From Durusdinium trenchii (Eukaryota; Sar; Dinophyceae; Suessiales; Symbiodiniaceae): a stretch of 64,000 nt of DNA. Shown one piece after another: positions 1-10,646 of the stretch. Every line of letters begins with the position of its first letter. Position 1 is the stretch's first letter. A model generated the notes under the pieces. That model saw nothing but the letters and a program-made list of their open reading frames with translations. It was not told the DNA's origin and did no database searches. The position numbers were made by a program, and so were the translations under genes. The stretch covers positions 1,465,681 to 1,529,680 of the forward strand of contig CAXAMN010023361.1 of assembly GCA_963970005.1 (NCBI GenBank), in the 5' to 3' direction.

Positions 1-1546
1 AAGGTGTCCTAGCTTGTGAGGCCTATGGCAAAAGAACTTTGGCATCCAGTCCAGTTGCTTTTAGTTCCAGTCAAGTTACACATTCAATAATTTTGGGAGC
101 TGAACAAGGTTGTAGAAGGCCCCGATCCGCCAGTAGTGCTCACAGGTTTGAGCAACATTGGACCCCCAACTTGCATCTCCTTGAAACGTCTAGCATCAGT
201 CCGTGGCGGGGCTGCATGCGCAATTGCAACCTGTGATTCAGAATCTGGTGGTCCACGCAGCACCTGAAGCAGGAGATCAGGAAGCGCTGGTGCTGCCGCT
301 GCAGCCCTATTAGTTCATTCCAAGTGCATTTTAGTCTGGTGAGTTTGTGCAGCGGGGGTCGGGAATGGTTGTTGTGGGTGCTAGGATCAAGAAGTCATGG
401 ATATGATGACTGGACACTGGACACACCCTGAGCGGCACTGGACCCAAACCCACCCTTCTGCTGAGACTGAGCTGGGGCCGGGCCAAGCCCAGAAGTGTGT
501 GTGGGGTTGTGGGGGGAGCCCCGTTCATAAAGCTATGAAGTAAGCATTCATTCCACCCTCACCGCCACCGCACCTCCTATTTAGTGAGGAAGACCAAAAG
601 GGCCGCAAGCCAGAAATGCTCCACGTGCAGCCGAAGCCAGAGCGTGCATGGCTTTGGTTCAGTTGCAGTTTGTTGAATTGTTGTTCTAACAAATATAATA
701 GGTTTTACCACGTTCATTGTTCCCATCCCTATCACATGCTTTGGCATGGTCCACCCTTGACCTGCACCATTGAACAATGAAAGCATATTACAGTAGATGT
801 GTTTGTTGCATGTTTCTTTTGGTAGAAGACATCATCAACAAAACTGTCAATGCTGCAGTTGTAGTGACATTGATGGACACAGCCAGTATAAACATGTGCT
901 CCAAATTGTTTTTTTCATTTGTTTTCCAAGAGGTTTGCGCAATTTCTCTTGATGCCATTGCATCGTCAACTGAGCCAACAACTTTCACACACAGCTGCTG
1001 ACTGCTGGCATACCATGCTAGTTTTTTGCATTTGGATATGCGATTTCATGCCAGAATCTTTGTTATTTCTTTGCGCAACATCCACCAAGGGATATGTCTC
1101 CCAAGTTGCAGATTTGCTTCAAAAGAACAAGAAGTAGATTTGGGATTTCTTATTTGCAACCCCCCTGCTTATTCGCAGGGATTGTGAAATTTGGCAGATA
1201 CACCTGACTTTGAACAAGAATCCCAGATCGACTTGGGCATATTTTGAGTTCGTGTCGAGTTCGAAGTGTTTTTTCTCATTGAACACCTGTCTGGACTTGA
1301 AGTGAGTCTGTCCGTCAAGCCGATCCAGGCGAAAAGCACAACGCATCTGGGCCCACTCTTTGTTCCAACAAAGTGGCTTGGGGTCCGCCGCAATGGTGAG
1401 CAAGCAAGCTCACCAGTTGAGCAAACAATGGCTCCGGCGAGCACTTCCTCTGGCCTCTGCCCTGATGACAAGGCAAAAAAGAATAGTGTTGTTCAGGCAA
1501 TGATGACTTTGCCGGCGCCTGCCCCTGCCCCCTCAAGTATGTCACC
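1..1546. other. No gene recognised
   Basis: Only short overlapping reading frames occur on both strands, none with a recognisable domain or convincing splice structure. The stretch may be upstream or intronic sequence of the gene remnant that begins at 1547, but nothing in it proves this. Confidence 0.5.
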
Positions 1547-1840
1547 ATGGCAGGCAATGAAATTGAAGTGATAGTTCCGGTCAGCATTTACCATCATTGG
1601 GAAATGCTGGAAGACCATTTGGTCGAACTGCCATCCAAAAGCTTCCGCCTGGACGCTTTTGGATGTGAGTTGACGCTCCTGACAGAGGACACCCTCTGCC
1701 CCCTCAGTGACCCCATGTATGAAGAGGTGTGGGATGGTGAGAGATTTCATTTGGTCATCCAAAAAAGCTTACGAAAGGTGAGCTCGAAGGAGCAAGCCCA
1801 ACGAGATGTGTATGAAGATTACCCCAAGGCGATTTGAGTT
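1547..1840 (+). pseudogene. N-terminal domain fragment ending in an in-frame TGA, paralogous to the LRR gene at 4232
   Basis: The frame opens with MAGNEIEVIV and runs 97 codons to a TGA at 1838-1840. It then continues in the same frame into the large ORF that follows. Two landmarks recur in the LRR gene downstream: DAFGCELTLL here against DVFGCD plus LLNLQ there, and YPKAI-stop-VPAN here against YPKAVRVPAN there. The stop therefore stands where the paralogue has arginine, consistent with a single CGA to TGA change. The small domain precedes leucine-rich repeats in the paralogue and could be a ubiquitin-like or adaptor fold, but no motif proves that. It is either a nonsense-disrupted gene or an exon whose boundary I have missed. 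Confidence 0.5.
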
Positions 1841-3631
1841 CCGGCCAATGAATTAGGCATCCTCCCCACTATCCCGAGCACAGAGCAACCGGAGGAAGAT
1901 GATGCCCAAATAGAAGATAATGATAGTGCCAGCAGCTCTTCCACAGAAGCGGGTGATTGCCTTAGCAATCGTCCGGTTCCTTCTGTCGCATGTCCCGCGC
2001 AAGAGAACATGCGGGCAGAAGGAGATGATGCAAGGAGTGCGCTCCCCCCACAGAACGTGGACCATCCAAGTGACAGCCCCAGGTCGCACTCCTCTGAATC
2101 CCCAATCAAGCGAAGACCTGGGCCTAAGGCTCATACTGGGCGAGCACAACCAAAGAAGTCACGCAAATCACTTGCCTCAACATTCAGGCAACCGCTTGAC
2201 AGCGTTCCAGAACATGAGCAACCGCCGGCCACGCTAGATGATCTAGCCAGTCGAAGCACTCAAAGGCAAGAGGCCCCAGTTTGCAGAAACCCAGAGACAC
2301 CACCTAACTGCCCTGGCTCAGCGCAAGAGCGCCCACAAGCCATGACAGAAATTGATATTGTCAGTGAGCATGAGCAAGCAGAGCGTGGAGGCACGGCCGC
2401 CACTGATCTCCAACTAGAATCTGAACAGAGAGCCATGCAGATCTTGTACGACTATCAAAAGGCAGCGGGAACTACCAGAGATGCTCGCGGGCAAAAGGTG
2501 CCGCTCCCCTCAATACAGAGCTACAGCGACCTGCCTAGAGAATGGCCGATGGCGAGGCTTGCTATCTCCAGCAAGCAAATCAACCGCCTTGTCCGCACGT
2601 TCCTCTGGAGGAGAGTGACTGAACAAGCACTCCATGGCTCCTCGTTTATAGACATTCCAGATCAGATCAACCAGGCCTACATCGGCGATCTTCTCCTTAT
2701 CAGTGAAGCCTTCGCTACCCCTCTGTCTAACCTCTTTGCTTTCGTAAAAAATGGGCATCCAGCATGCCCGTTTATCACACAGAAGCAGCTCGCTCTCTAT
2801 GCAAGCCCTCGTTTCTGGCAATATGGCCTCCTAGCCTTCATTGCAAGGTGCTGCTCCTTTGACAATCAACACAGAGATCAGGGTACAGGAGCAGCCCAAA
2901 CCGGGGAAGGGAAATCGCAGACCACAAAAGAAAAAGATGTAGATGCCCTTACCTTCATGCGCACTGTCATCATGTCCTTCGTCAGGGGGATGGAGTATGG
3001 AGAACAAACGCTACCTACCAATGACCTTTTTGTTTATCTACCAGTCCAGATCCTGCCTGACTTGGTCACAGCCATGGAGCAGCAGGGCTACAAGCCAGCA
3101 GAGGTGAAGGGGGGCACTGGATATCGGCCAAAAGAGGAAGGGGCTGAAGACAACCCATTGATCGTGGTGGGAGTGTACACCCAAGACATTGTCTATGATC
3201 GATACCCCCGAATGCCGTCTGCTTCCTGGGCCGAGAGAGCGTACTCTAGTGGAGCCCTTGACCCGTCTTTGGGACAAGCCTTTGCGTTCCCCTCCCTGTT
3301 GCAACTGCGAATGCGCATTGAAGTCCCCGGGTGGAGAGATCTGGCAACAGCCAGAAATCCCACAGCTGATCTGCCAACAGAAGAAGACTCTGCCTCAGAA
3401 GACACCGGGTCAGCAGAACGGTCGCCACGACTCGCTCTCCCAGTGCCTGTGGGAATGGCAGAAACGCAGGCAGACGAAGCCGACGAAGCCACAGAAGACG
3501 AGGCCATGAACGCTGAACCCAGCTGTGCCTTTGCCAAGGGGCATGGAAGGTTTGGTATTGGCTACACTAGACCAGCGACGGCACTTGGCAATTTCGAGCA
3601 GGGGGACATCGGCGCAGAAGCGCAGTGGTAG
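1841..3631 (+). CDS. Large open reading frame of unknown function (first ATG at 2009, 540 residues from there)
   Basis: This is the longest uninterrupted plus-strand ORF outside the retroelements, in frame with the interrupted domain just upstream. From the ATG at 2009 it gives 540 residues. Residues 1-130 are polar and low complexity, rich in S, P, E and R, with a basic patch KRRPGPKAH. Residues about 165-330 look globular, with aromatic stretches such as FLWRRVTEQALHG and ASPRFWQYGLLAFIARC. A QT/K-rich linker and a second globular part (FVRGMEYGEQTLPTND) follow. The C-terminus is acidic (EDSASEDTGSAE, EADEATEDEA). I do not recognise a family. If the TGA at 1838 is an error, the protein would start at 1547 and exceed 690 residues. 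A mobile-element origin is possible, since it sits between two copies of the same N-terminal domain. Confidence 0.45.
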   Translation, partial: PANELGILPTIPSTEQPEEDDAQIEDNDSASSSSTEAGDCLSNRPVPSVACPAQENMRAEGDDARSALPPQNVDHPSDSPRSHSSESPIKRRPGPKAHTGRAQPKKSRKSLASTFRQPLDSVPEHEQPPATLDDLASRSTQRQEAPVCRNPETPPNCPGSAQERPQAMTEIDIVSEHEQAERGGTAATDLQLESEQRAMQILYDYQKAAGTTRDARGQKVPLPSIQSYSDLPREWPMARLAISSKQINRLVRTFLWRRVTEQALHGSSFIDIPDQINQAYIGDLLLISEAFATPLSNLFAFVKNGHPACPFITQKQLALYASPRFWQYGLLAFIARCCSFDNQHRDQGTGAAQTGEGKSQTTKEKDVDALTFMRTVIMSFVRGMEYGEQTLPTNDLFVYLPVQILPDLVTAMEQQGYKPAEVKGGTGYRPKEEGAEDNPLIVVGVYTQDIVYDRYPRMPSASWAERAYSSGALDPSLGQAFAFPSLLQLRMRIEVPGWRDLATARNPTADLPTEEDSASEDTGSAERSPRLALPVPVGMAETQADEADEATEDEAMNAEPSCAFAKGHGRFGIGYTRPATALGNFEQGDIGAEAQW

Positions 3632-4195
3632 CACAATGGCTGACCTCCGGGCTCAGAATTGCCATGTCCCGCACAGGGTGGAATCTGATGTCCACCCGTT
3701 TCAGCTTGACTAAGGTCCCTAGTCCTGTCCTCAGTGAGTACTACTGCAAAGGATATCCTCTCACTCCGAAGATGGCAGATCGTCCCTACAACCAATATGG
3801 CACGATTCACAACTCCGAAGATAAATGGGATCAGCTCTGCGGGTGGCTCACTGGGAATCCCACGTTCAGGCTCCAACTCGCGAGCCATAAGCAGGCACTT
3901 AGGAACCACATGGGCTGCAGTCAGAAAACCGCCCATCCAAGTAACAAAGCCCGCCGCACTGACCCCCCTAAGGAAGCGGGAAGTTCCTCAAGTGCAGCAG
4001 GATCTTCCTGGCACAGCAAGCCTCCCCCCCCGCCTTCGTGGTGGCAGTAGTGTAGACCTCATCAGGAGGCTCCCCACACAACAACAGCCTCCGTGTCGCG
4101 CAACCTCCGCCATGAGATGGGTGATCTTAGTCACTTTCTTCATTGGGTTTAGTTCCCACTATGGCATTCCAAAGGACACACCTCCTGCACCACAG
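3632..4195 (+). other. Spacer between the two paralogous remnants, with a weak proline/serine-rich ORF
   Basis: A 141-codon frame (3625-4050) and an overlapping frame (3734-4405) are open. The first contains MADRPYNQYGTIHNS and could be a frameshifted continuation of the preceding ORF. The second runs into the LRR gene start. Neither has a recognisable domain. The stretch ends at a CAG that looks like a trans-splice acceptor. Confidence 0.3.
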
Positions 4196-4209
4196 TTGTT
4201 TGGCTCAAG
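4193..4209 (+). promoter_or_regulatory. Trans-splice acceptor followed by a relict spliced leader
   Basis: The acceptor-like CACAG ends at 4195. After three bases comes TTTGGCTCAAG (4199-4209), identical to the last 11 bases of the dinoflagellate spliced leader. The LRR ORF starts 22 bases later, with ATG at 4232. Relict leaders in this position are known in dinoflagellates and mark genes that passed through a trans-spliced mRNA and reinserted. The 11-base identity is seen directly; its origin is inferred. Confidence 0.7.
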
Positions 4210-4231
4210 CAAACCAAGCACCTACATAGCA

Positions 4232-5864
4232 ATGCCGCCCCCCCAAGATCGCTATGAGGTTAACCTCGAGTTGGTTACCGTAGCTGGCACGGAACATGCG
4301 ATGCAAGCAAACCTCTCCCACTGTGAGGATATAGCAGAGCTTGAAGATGACATCCTCTGCTTTCTGCCGACAGTGTCTGAGCTAGATGTCTTTGGCTGTG
4401 ATTAGAGTTGCTCAACCTCCAAACGCAGCAATCCCTGCCAGATGCATTCCGCACTGAGCTCTTGCACCGACCGCAGCTCCAAATTGCTGTTCGTCCCTGC
4501 TTAGTGGATGGGCATTCCATCTGGCAGTTCCAGGATGACGGCAAGGAGAGCTACCCCAAAGCTGTTCGTGTCCCGGCCAACCCGAGAGGGGAAATTGCAG
4601 ACAGAGCTTTCCACGCGGCACCTTCAATCCGACACGTAGAAGTGGCAACTCTGGCGGAAGGGACTTTTATGGGGTGCTGTGTGCTGCGTCAGGTCGCTGC
4701 ACCAGGGTGTGTCCACTGCGGACAAAGGGTGTTTGCTGAGTGCTGTTCCCCAGGTAGCGTTGGGGTCAAGTGCGAAACAGAGGACAGCAGCGTCCTGGCA
4801 CCAGGCGCGCAGCTTGGCAGATATGCTTTCGAGAGTTGCCTCACGCTTGCAACTATCACCTTTAACACGGATCGTACGAATAAACCACGAGCACTGCCTG
4901 AAGGCGCATTCTGTGGAGCAGGCATTGAGCAGCTGTGCTTGCCGAATGACTTTCACAACATCGGGCCGAGGGCCTGTGAAAATTGCAAAAGTCTGTGGAA
5001 GTCAACCTCATGAGCACAGAGATCACAGCCCTGCTCTCTTCCACCTTTGCCCACTGTGTAGCGTTGCAGTGCATATGGCTTCCACCGCGCCTCATACAGA
5101 TCGGAAAAGAAGCCTTCCTTAATTGTGTTGTGCTGCAGGAAGTTGTCATCCCGACAGAACTCAGTGACATCGGCAACCGTGCCTTCTGCGAGGCGTTGAA
5201 CAGTGGGTGCAGGCAGAGCACAATGCTTTTTTATGTGCGACAAATTTGAAAAACCTCATTGGCTGGAACTGCTCCCCGCGGAAGGACCAGATTCTGATGC
5301 CTTTGACGAGGAACTCAGCCACGAATATTGCCAGCCAGTCCATGGTAGACTCTACGGAGCCACACTGCCATGAATATTGCCATGCCAACCGCTCTGACAA
5401 GGAGCTAAACCATGTGTACCCTCAGCATGCCAGGCCATGAGAGGCTCAAGGTAGGTGCCTTAGCATCTGCCTTGAGGAAACATCCCCGGCCGTGGGAACA
5501 GCCCATGTGCAGAGGTCACCGTGAGTGAGTTTCCATCCCCCCGATCTGAATTGAACGGGTCAACCCAGCAAGACAGGACCAGAGAGCCAGCTCCGGGATG
5601 CCTCAGCTCTACAGGCATCTGCACACTTGTTCTCCCAAAGCACTTTGTAGCCATAGGAGCGCACGCTTGTGACAGTTGTCGACTGCTTAATAGTGTTGAC
5701 CTCTGTGTAACACCATGATTGAAGAAATTCCGGAATTCACTTTTGGCCACTGCACTAGCCTTCGGGAAGTCTTCCTACCGACAACTCTCCATACAATCCG
5801 AGTTAAAGCCTTTATGGGCTGTGCCGCCCTTGCTGAGCTTGCCATTCCGCCTGCTCTCAAGTAT
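4232..5864 (+). pseudogene. BspA-type leucine-rich-repeat (LRR_5) protein gene, frameshifted and cut by the assembly gap
   Basis: The ATG at 4232 follows the relict leader and gives MPPPQDRYEVNLELVTV. A TAG at 4405 ends the first frame; the product resumes in the next frame at 4408 (LLNLQTQQSLPDAF), so at least one indel is present. Further frame changes occur near 4985, 5200 and 5712. Typical LRR_5 units are visible: CLPNDFHNIGPRACENCKSL, WLPPRLIQIGKEAFLNCVVL, VIPTELSDIGNRAFCEAL, VLPKHFVAIGAHACDSC and IEEIPEFTFGHCTSL. This repeat type is used for protein binding and is heavily expanded in many protists. The preceding small domain shares YPKAVRVPAN with the fragment at 1547. The sequence runs into the N gap, so the C-terminal end is not visible. 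Repeated frame breaks argue for a processed, decaying copy, though sequencing errors could explain some. Confidence 0.7.
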
Positions 5865-6617
5865 NNNNNNNNNNNNNNNNNNNNNNNNNNNNNNNNNNNN
5901 NNNNNNNNNNNNNNNNNNNNNNNNNNNNNNNNNNNNNNNNNNNNNNNNNNNNNNNNNNNNNNNNNNNNNNNNNNNNNNNNNNNNNNNNNNNNNNNNNNNN
6001 NNNNNNNNNNNNNNNNNNNNNNNNNNNNNNNNNNNNNNNNNNNNNNNNNNNNNNNNNNNNNNNNNNNNNNNNNNNNNNNNNNNNNNNNNNNNNNNNNNNN
6101 NNNNNNNNNNNNNNNNNNNNNNNNNNNNNNNNNNNNNNNNNNNNNNNNNNNNNNNNNNNNNNNNNNNNNNNNNNNNNNNNNNNNNNNNNNNNNNNNNNNN
6201 NNNNNNNNNNNNNNNNNNNNNNNNNNNNNNNNNNNNNNNNNNNNNNNNNNNNNNNNNNNNNNNNNNNNNNNNNNNNNNNNNNNNNNNNNNNNNNNNNNNN
6301 NNNNNNNNNNNNNNNNNNNNNNNNNNNNNNNNNNNNNNNNNNNNNNNNNNNNNNNNNNNNNNNNNNNNNNNNNNNNNNNNNNNNNNNNNNNNNNNNNNNN
6401 NNNNNNNNNNNNNNNNNNNNNNNNNNNNNNNNNNNNNNNNNNNNNNNNNNNNNNNNNNNNNNNNNNNNNNNNNNNNNNNNNNNNNNNNNNNNNNNNNNNN
6501 NNNNNNNNNNNNNNNNNNNNNNNNNNNNNNNNNNNNNNNNNNNNNNNNNNNNNNNNNNNNNNNNNNNNNNNNNNNNNNNNNNNNNNNNNNNNNNNNNNNN
6601 NNNNNNNNNNNNNNNNN
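5865..6617. other. Assembly gap (753 N)
   Basis: A run of N interrupts the LRR gene. Reading frames drawn across it are artefacts. Confidence 0.99.
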
Positions 6618-7589
6618 TGAAAAGCGCTGTGGAGCCCGGGGTCGCCACAGTGGGCCTCCCCTGTAATTCGACATTGGCGGCCCGCTTTTGCTGCAGCCCG
6701 CCCACTCTTGCCATTTGTGCTGGGTCTTCCCGGGGCCTGCCCTGCTGAGCAAGACCGTGCAAAGTTTTTTGGGAAGGAAGCAGGCCAAGGATTGGCATTG
6801 GGCCTGGCCAGGTGCAAAGTGCGGGGTGCAACGCCATTTGAAAACTATTGCATGTTGGCAAGACACCGGTATTGATGGTCCAAACGCAATGCTGCAGCAC
6901 CTGTATGCCTCCAAACTCATACTCATTGTTGCCCCCGTTGCCAGCAGTATTCCGGGCCTGTTGGCTGAACAAAAAATGCCAGGCTACGGGTGAAATGTTT
7001 CTGCGACCGCTTTGGTTGCTGCAGGATGATCAATCACATTCGGGCACCGTTGTTGGTCATCACTTGTCGCGCACTCAAGCCCCCGCCTGATATTGCGGTG
7101 GGCTACCTGTGTTTCTTTGCATAGTGTTGCCCCACTCAACTCTGCCCAATTTGTTTGTTTGTGGCACTTCTTCTCGAAAGTGGTGACTGGAGTCGCTGAA
7201 ACGAGATATTGTGAACCAAAAACAACATTGAAAACAGTTTGATTGGAAAACGCCGGCCGGGAAAAGCAAACAACATGGGTTCCCAAGGTTCAATGTCAGA
7301 ACTATGAAGCGAATTCACAAGCTGACATAAAAACGTAACATACTTTTAAAATACTTTTATTCAAGTTACTCTGAGAAGCCTATATTGAAAAATCCAATAA
7401 AAGGACCGGATAACCCCACATGATAAGTTTTACAAATTTCAGATGTATATGAAGCACATGGGAGACGGAGTAGTGAGATGAAAAGTCAAGAACGAAGTGT
7501 GAGGAGAGAAGGTATATGAGGCGGCTGTGCTAAGACGTGTAGTATAAGTGATGATGTGATGGACGAGGATGAGAAGGAGGGGAGGGAGG
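6618..7589. other. No gene recognised
   Basis: No continuation of the LRR repeats is seen after the gap. Short frames are present on both strands, with AT-rich sequence at 7320-7420. Confidence 0.5.
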
Positions 7590-7765
7590 AGGTGTGTGTG
7601 TGGTAAGATGGCGTGCGTGTGTGTGTGTGTGTGGGTGTGTGATAAAGTGTCTGATGATGTGATGAACAAGGATGAGAGGGACGAGAGAGAGAGAGAGAGT
7701 GAGTGAGTGAGTGAGTGAGTGAGAGTGAGTGAGTGAGAGTGAGTGAGTGAGTGAGTGAGTGGTAC
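7590..7765 (+). repeat. Microsatellite cluster: (GT)n, (GA)n and (GAGT)n
   Basis: GT-rich runs at about 7590-7640 are followed by GAGA runs near 7683-7699 and then GAGT tetranucleotides up to about 7761. On the minus strand the tetranucleotide is CTCA, the same repeat that recurs near 8160-8290 and 8936-8992. Confidence 0.85.
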
Positions 7766-7789
7766 AATGCGATTCCGAACCGGCGAGAA

Positions 7790-8290
7790 CCAATACTATG
7801 GAAATCACAATGGCAGTAGTGCACAGACACAGTGTGCGCGCATCCTGGCCGCAGCCATTACAATGCAATTCGCAGCCTGTCACAACCATTGCTTTGCAAA
7901 TCACAATGGCAGTAACGCACAGAACCGCAGGGCGCCCAGCGGCAACAACGCGCGCCGCAGCCCCTTCTGGAGGCTCTGGGTACTGCGCCTGCCACTGCAG
8001 AGAGCGAGGGGGGCCCAGCGGCGACAACGCGCACCGCAGCCCCTTCTGGAGGCTCTGGGTACTGCGCCTGCCACAGCGGCGACAACGCGCGCCGCAGCCC
8101 CTTCTGGAGGCTCTGGGTACTGCGCCTGCCACTGCAGAGACTGCTGGGAGTGTGAGTGTGCAGTGAGTGAGTGAGTGAGCGAGTGAGTGAGTGACTGAGT
8201 GAGTGAGTGACTGAGTCTCTGGAGACTGCTGGGAGTGTGAGTGTGCAGTGAGTGAGTGAGTGAGTGAGCGAGCGAGCGAGCGAGTGAGCG
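7790..8290 (+). repeat. GC-rich minisatellite with interspersed GAGT repeats
   Basis: Three near-identical units of about 50-55 bp, marked by CTTCTGGAGGCTCTGGGTAC, start near 7962, 8041 and 8100. They are preceded by shorter repeats built on AATCACAATGGCAGTA. Two copies of GACTGCTGGGAGTGTGAGTG then lead into GAGT/GAGC tetranucleotides (about 8161-8215 and 8248-8290). Long ORFs through this area on either strand come from repeat periodicity. Confidence 0.8.
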
Positions 8291-8712
8291 ACGCGAGCGT
8301 GACGTCACAGCGTAGGGCCTCACCTGGGCGCGACGCGCCGTTGACGACGAGGTCCAAACGGCGGCGGTCGGCGGGGGACACCCCGGGCGCGGTGGCCCTG
8401 CTGTGGGACCACTCGCCCGTCTGGGCCGAGGGCTTCCCGCGTGACCCGGATCCACGCTTGCTCCAACAGCGGCGCACGGCGTGCCAGGAGGCCGGAGCGT
8501 GGGCACGCGGCGCGGTGGTCCCAATGGGCATCCACGTCCCGGCCACAGCCCGGTTGACCCCGGCCTCCACATCGAGTGGGGGCGAGGGCCAAGGGCAGGC
8601 GCAAGCGGTGCCGGAGGCTGAGGTGAAATTCGGATGGCGGAAGCATCAGCCCACATCGCGCTCGCGGTAAGCGGAGAGAAGGGCGAGACGCGGCGCGTTG
8701 CCACCGGGGCAT
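8291..8712 (-). pseudogene. Retroelement fragment: upstream half of an RT-associated C-terminal domain
   Basis: Read on the minus strand, this carries a recognisable block of a dinoflagellate non-LTR-type polyprotein downstream of the RT: RLRLPLALAPTRCGGRG, DAHWDHRAACPRSGLL, then in a shifted frame DRRRLDLVVNGASRPG and CDVTLASLTRS. The same block appears in the element at 10.4-14.5 kb as RLRLPLPLTERACRCR and LDPLGDHRAACSRAGVL. The coding sequence runs directly into the (CTCA)n repeat at its 3' end. At least one frameshift is present. GC content is far above the surrounding DNA. Confidence 0.75.
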
Positions 8713-8935
8713 CCCAAGCCGGGCTCAGGGGGACAGCCATCGCGCGGCTGCGCGTCGGGGCACATGCACGTGTGCCATGCCGGCGGGAGGGCCAACGCGC
8801 AATATTGATTTCCAGTTGGTGATGTGGTAAATGGATTTTGCATTTTTATTCCCCACATCTCTGTGTGGGGTTCTAGTTTTGTTGGCTGCCATCCCGCCCG
8901 CATCCGTCCTTCCTTCCCTCCGTCCTCCTCGCCCA
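8713..8935. other. Spacer between the two inverted retroelement halves
   Basis: No coding signal. It holds the interval between the minus-strand half and the (TCAC)n tract. Confidence 0.4.
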
Positions 8936-8992
8936 CTCACTCACTCACTCACTCACTCACTCACTCACTCACTCACTCACTCACTCACTCAG
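8936..8992 (+). repeat. (TCAC)n microsatellite, about 14 units
   Basis: A perfect tetranucleotide run. It encodes LTHSLTHS in the frame that continues into the retroelement fragment downstream. Confidence 0.95.
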
Positions 8993-9340
8993 GACGGCCA
9001 TGGCGCTGCCCGCCAGGGCGCGCCATCCACATCGCGGGGGCGCAAGGAGGCTTGGTGCCCGGAACTTGTTTCCTCCGGGCCCCAGCGCCTCGTGGTCTTG
9101 GCGTGCGAGGTTGGAGGCCGTTGCAGGGCGGAGTGCAGGCCTATATCCGCATGCTGGCCCGCCTAGAGCTCCGCGCGCCGGTGCGCGTCGCAGCCCAGGC
9201 AGGGTGGCATCGACGCTGGTGAGCTGCGCGCAGCAGCGGGCGGTGGCCTCCACCTTGCTGGGGCTGCCGTGGACGGCTTGCTGCTGGATGTCCTCGCCCT
9301 GGCCGGCGCCACGGCGCCTAGTCGCCTTCCTCTGAGCCAC
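8993..9340 (+). pseudogene. Retroelement fragment: downstream half of the same RT-associated C-terminal domain
   Basis: Plus-strand frames give CPELVSSGPQRLVVLACEVG, then after a shift RMLARLELRAPVRVAAQAG and after another AVASTLLGLPWTA. The corresponding part of the element at 10.4-14.5 kb reads YPELVGSSRCRLVVLAIEVG. This is the segment that should directly follow the minus-strand half at 8291-8712, but it lies on the opposite strand. At least two frameshifts make it non-functional. Confidence 0.75.
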
Positions 9341-10360
9341 CGAGGGGTTCGGCGTTTGTACATAGACATGAGTTTGTCGGCGTCCTGGAGGGGAAAATTT
9401 TTTTGATGCCGACTCAATTAGAAAAAAGGCAAAGTCAATAATATTGAATATTGAAACTAACAAATCAATACTTTGGTCAATGAAATTTATTGTTTTTGAC
9501 ATCTTTGTGAAGACTTCACAGGCCTTTTGCAAGTCCTTGTCAGGTCCAACCAAGGCAGCTTCAAAGACTTTGTGCAAGACCCTTCACATGTCCTTGGCCA
9601 CCAGCTGCAAGTGCTTGCCTGATATTTCATTCAGATTGTAGAGGTGACTCTGTCAGGAGGCATTCCTGCCAAACAGGCAGCGCCCAGCTTTGTGGCACTC
9701 CCAACTAGGTGAACACCTGAATAACGCCAGATTGAGGTTGGATTCATGAACTGGGCATCCTGGGCGATGTGCTCTTGGTAGTGTAGCCTAGCCATCTGGC
9801 TCCATTGGAACCTGGGGAGAAGATTCAACACATATTAGGCACCGTGCGGCCAAAATCGAAAAAACTGGCAGGCTTGGCAGCATTAGCATTAGCATTCGCA
9901 TTAGCCTTAGCGCACAACGAAATTGCATATTTTGTAAGTTTTTCTTTTTGGTTAGGATTGCGGCTTACAAAGGCCCAGCAACGAGTACCTCGCCCCAACT
10001 CGGGCAACTAGCACGCGCAGAGAGCTAACGTCCCACAAACAAACCAGAGCCGTTATAGGTGAACTGTGGAACCATGGCGCCCAGACTGCACCGCCAACCG
10101 TATTGACATTGCAGACACTCCAGCATCACATTGCAATGGATGGGTTTTTGGGCAGCTCCTTTGAACAAGATGAGGGGGAACACATCCATGTGAGTGAACA
10201 TTTTGTTGTTTGCTGGCAGCCAGCCCTGACAAAACAATTATTTACTTCAACATGATTTAGATGAAATACATCAAGGGAAAACCCACCTGGAGACCGGAGA
10301 CCCAAAACACAAACAATTGGACGTGGAGCCTGAAACCACGTAAATGCCAGAGCGCCATTG
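9341..10360. other. No gene recognised; short hexanucleotide repeat
   Basis: About six units of a GCATTA-like hexanucleotide lie near 9878-9912. No domain or splice structure is visible elsewhere. Confidence 0.5.
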
Positions 10361-10394
10361 GCACATCTGGAGGCTGGCCAGTATAAAAGCAGCC
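10361..10394 (+). repeat. Left copy of a degenerate 34-bp direct repeat
   Basis: It begins GCACATCTGGAG and includes GGCCAGTATAAAAGC. It matches 14419-14452 at 29 of 34 positions without gaps and lies directly upstream of the RING/RT coding blocks. Confidence 0.65.
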
Positions 10395-10646
10395 TTGTTG
10401 TTGAACGGATCCCACGCAGACCGGCTTGTACCAATAGATCTTGTGGCATTCGGGGGGGCCGGAACCCCCGCTTTCTATTAAAAAAGAGCCCGAAAAAAAC
10501 AATTTAAAACAACCGCAGCCGGCACAAACCCTTTGGACTTTGGCCATTGGACTTAGGCCTTGGGACTGTGCCCCCCAGTTGGTGGCCTTTGGCCTTCGCG
10601 CTGCCCGACCGCTGGATCCTGACCCTATATATGTCGTGGGCCTTGC

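Noticed and set aside
5687-6972. Long ORFs on both strands across 5865-6617
   Set aside because: They consist mostly of N and have no support.
7530-8740. Minus-strand ORFs of 346 and 279 codons
   Set aside because: Open only because minisatellite and tetranucleotide units lack stops; composed of SLTHSLTH and duplicated GC-rich units around a retroelement fragment.
8981-9577. Minus-strand 198-codon ORF
   Set aside because: Antisense to the plus-strand retroelement C-terminal fragment, whose motifs are clear.
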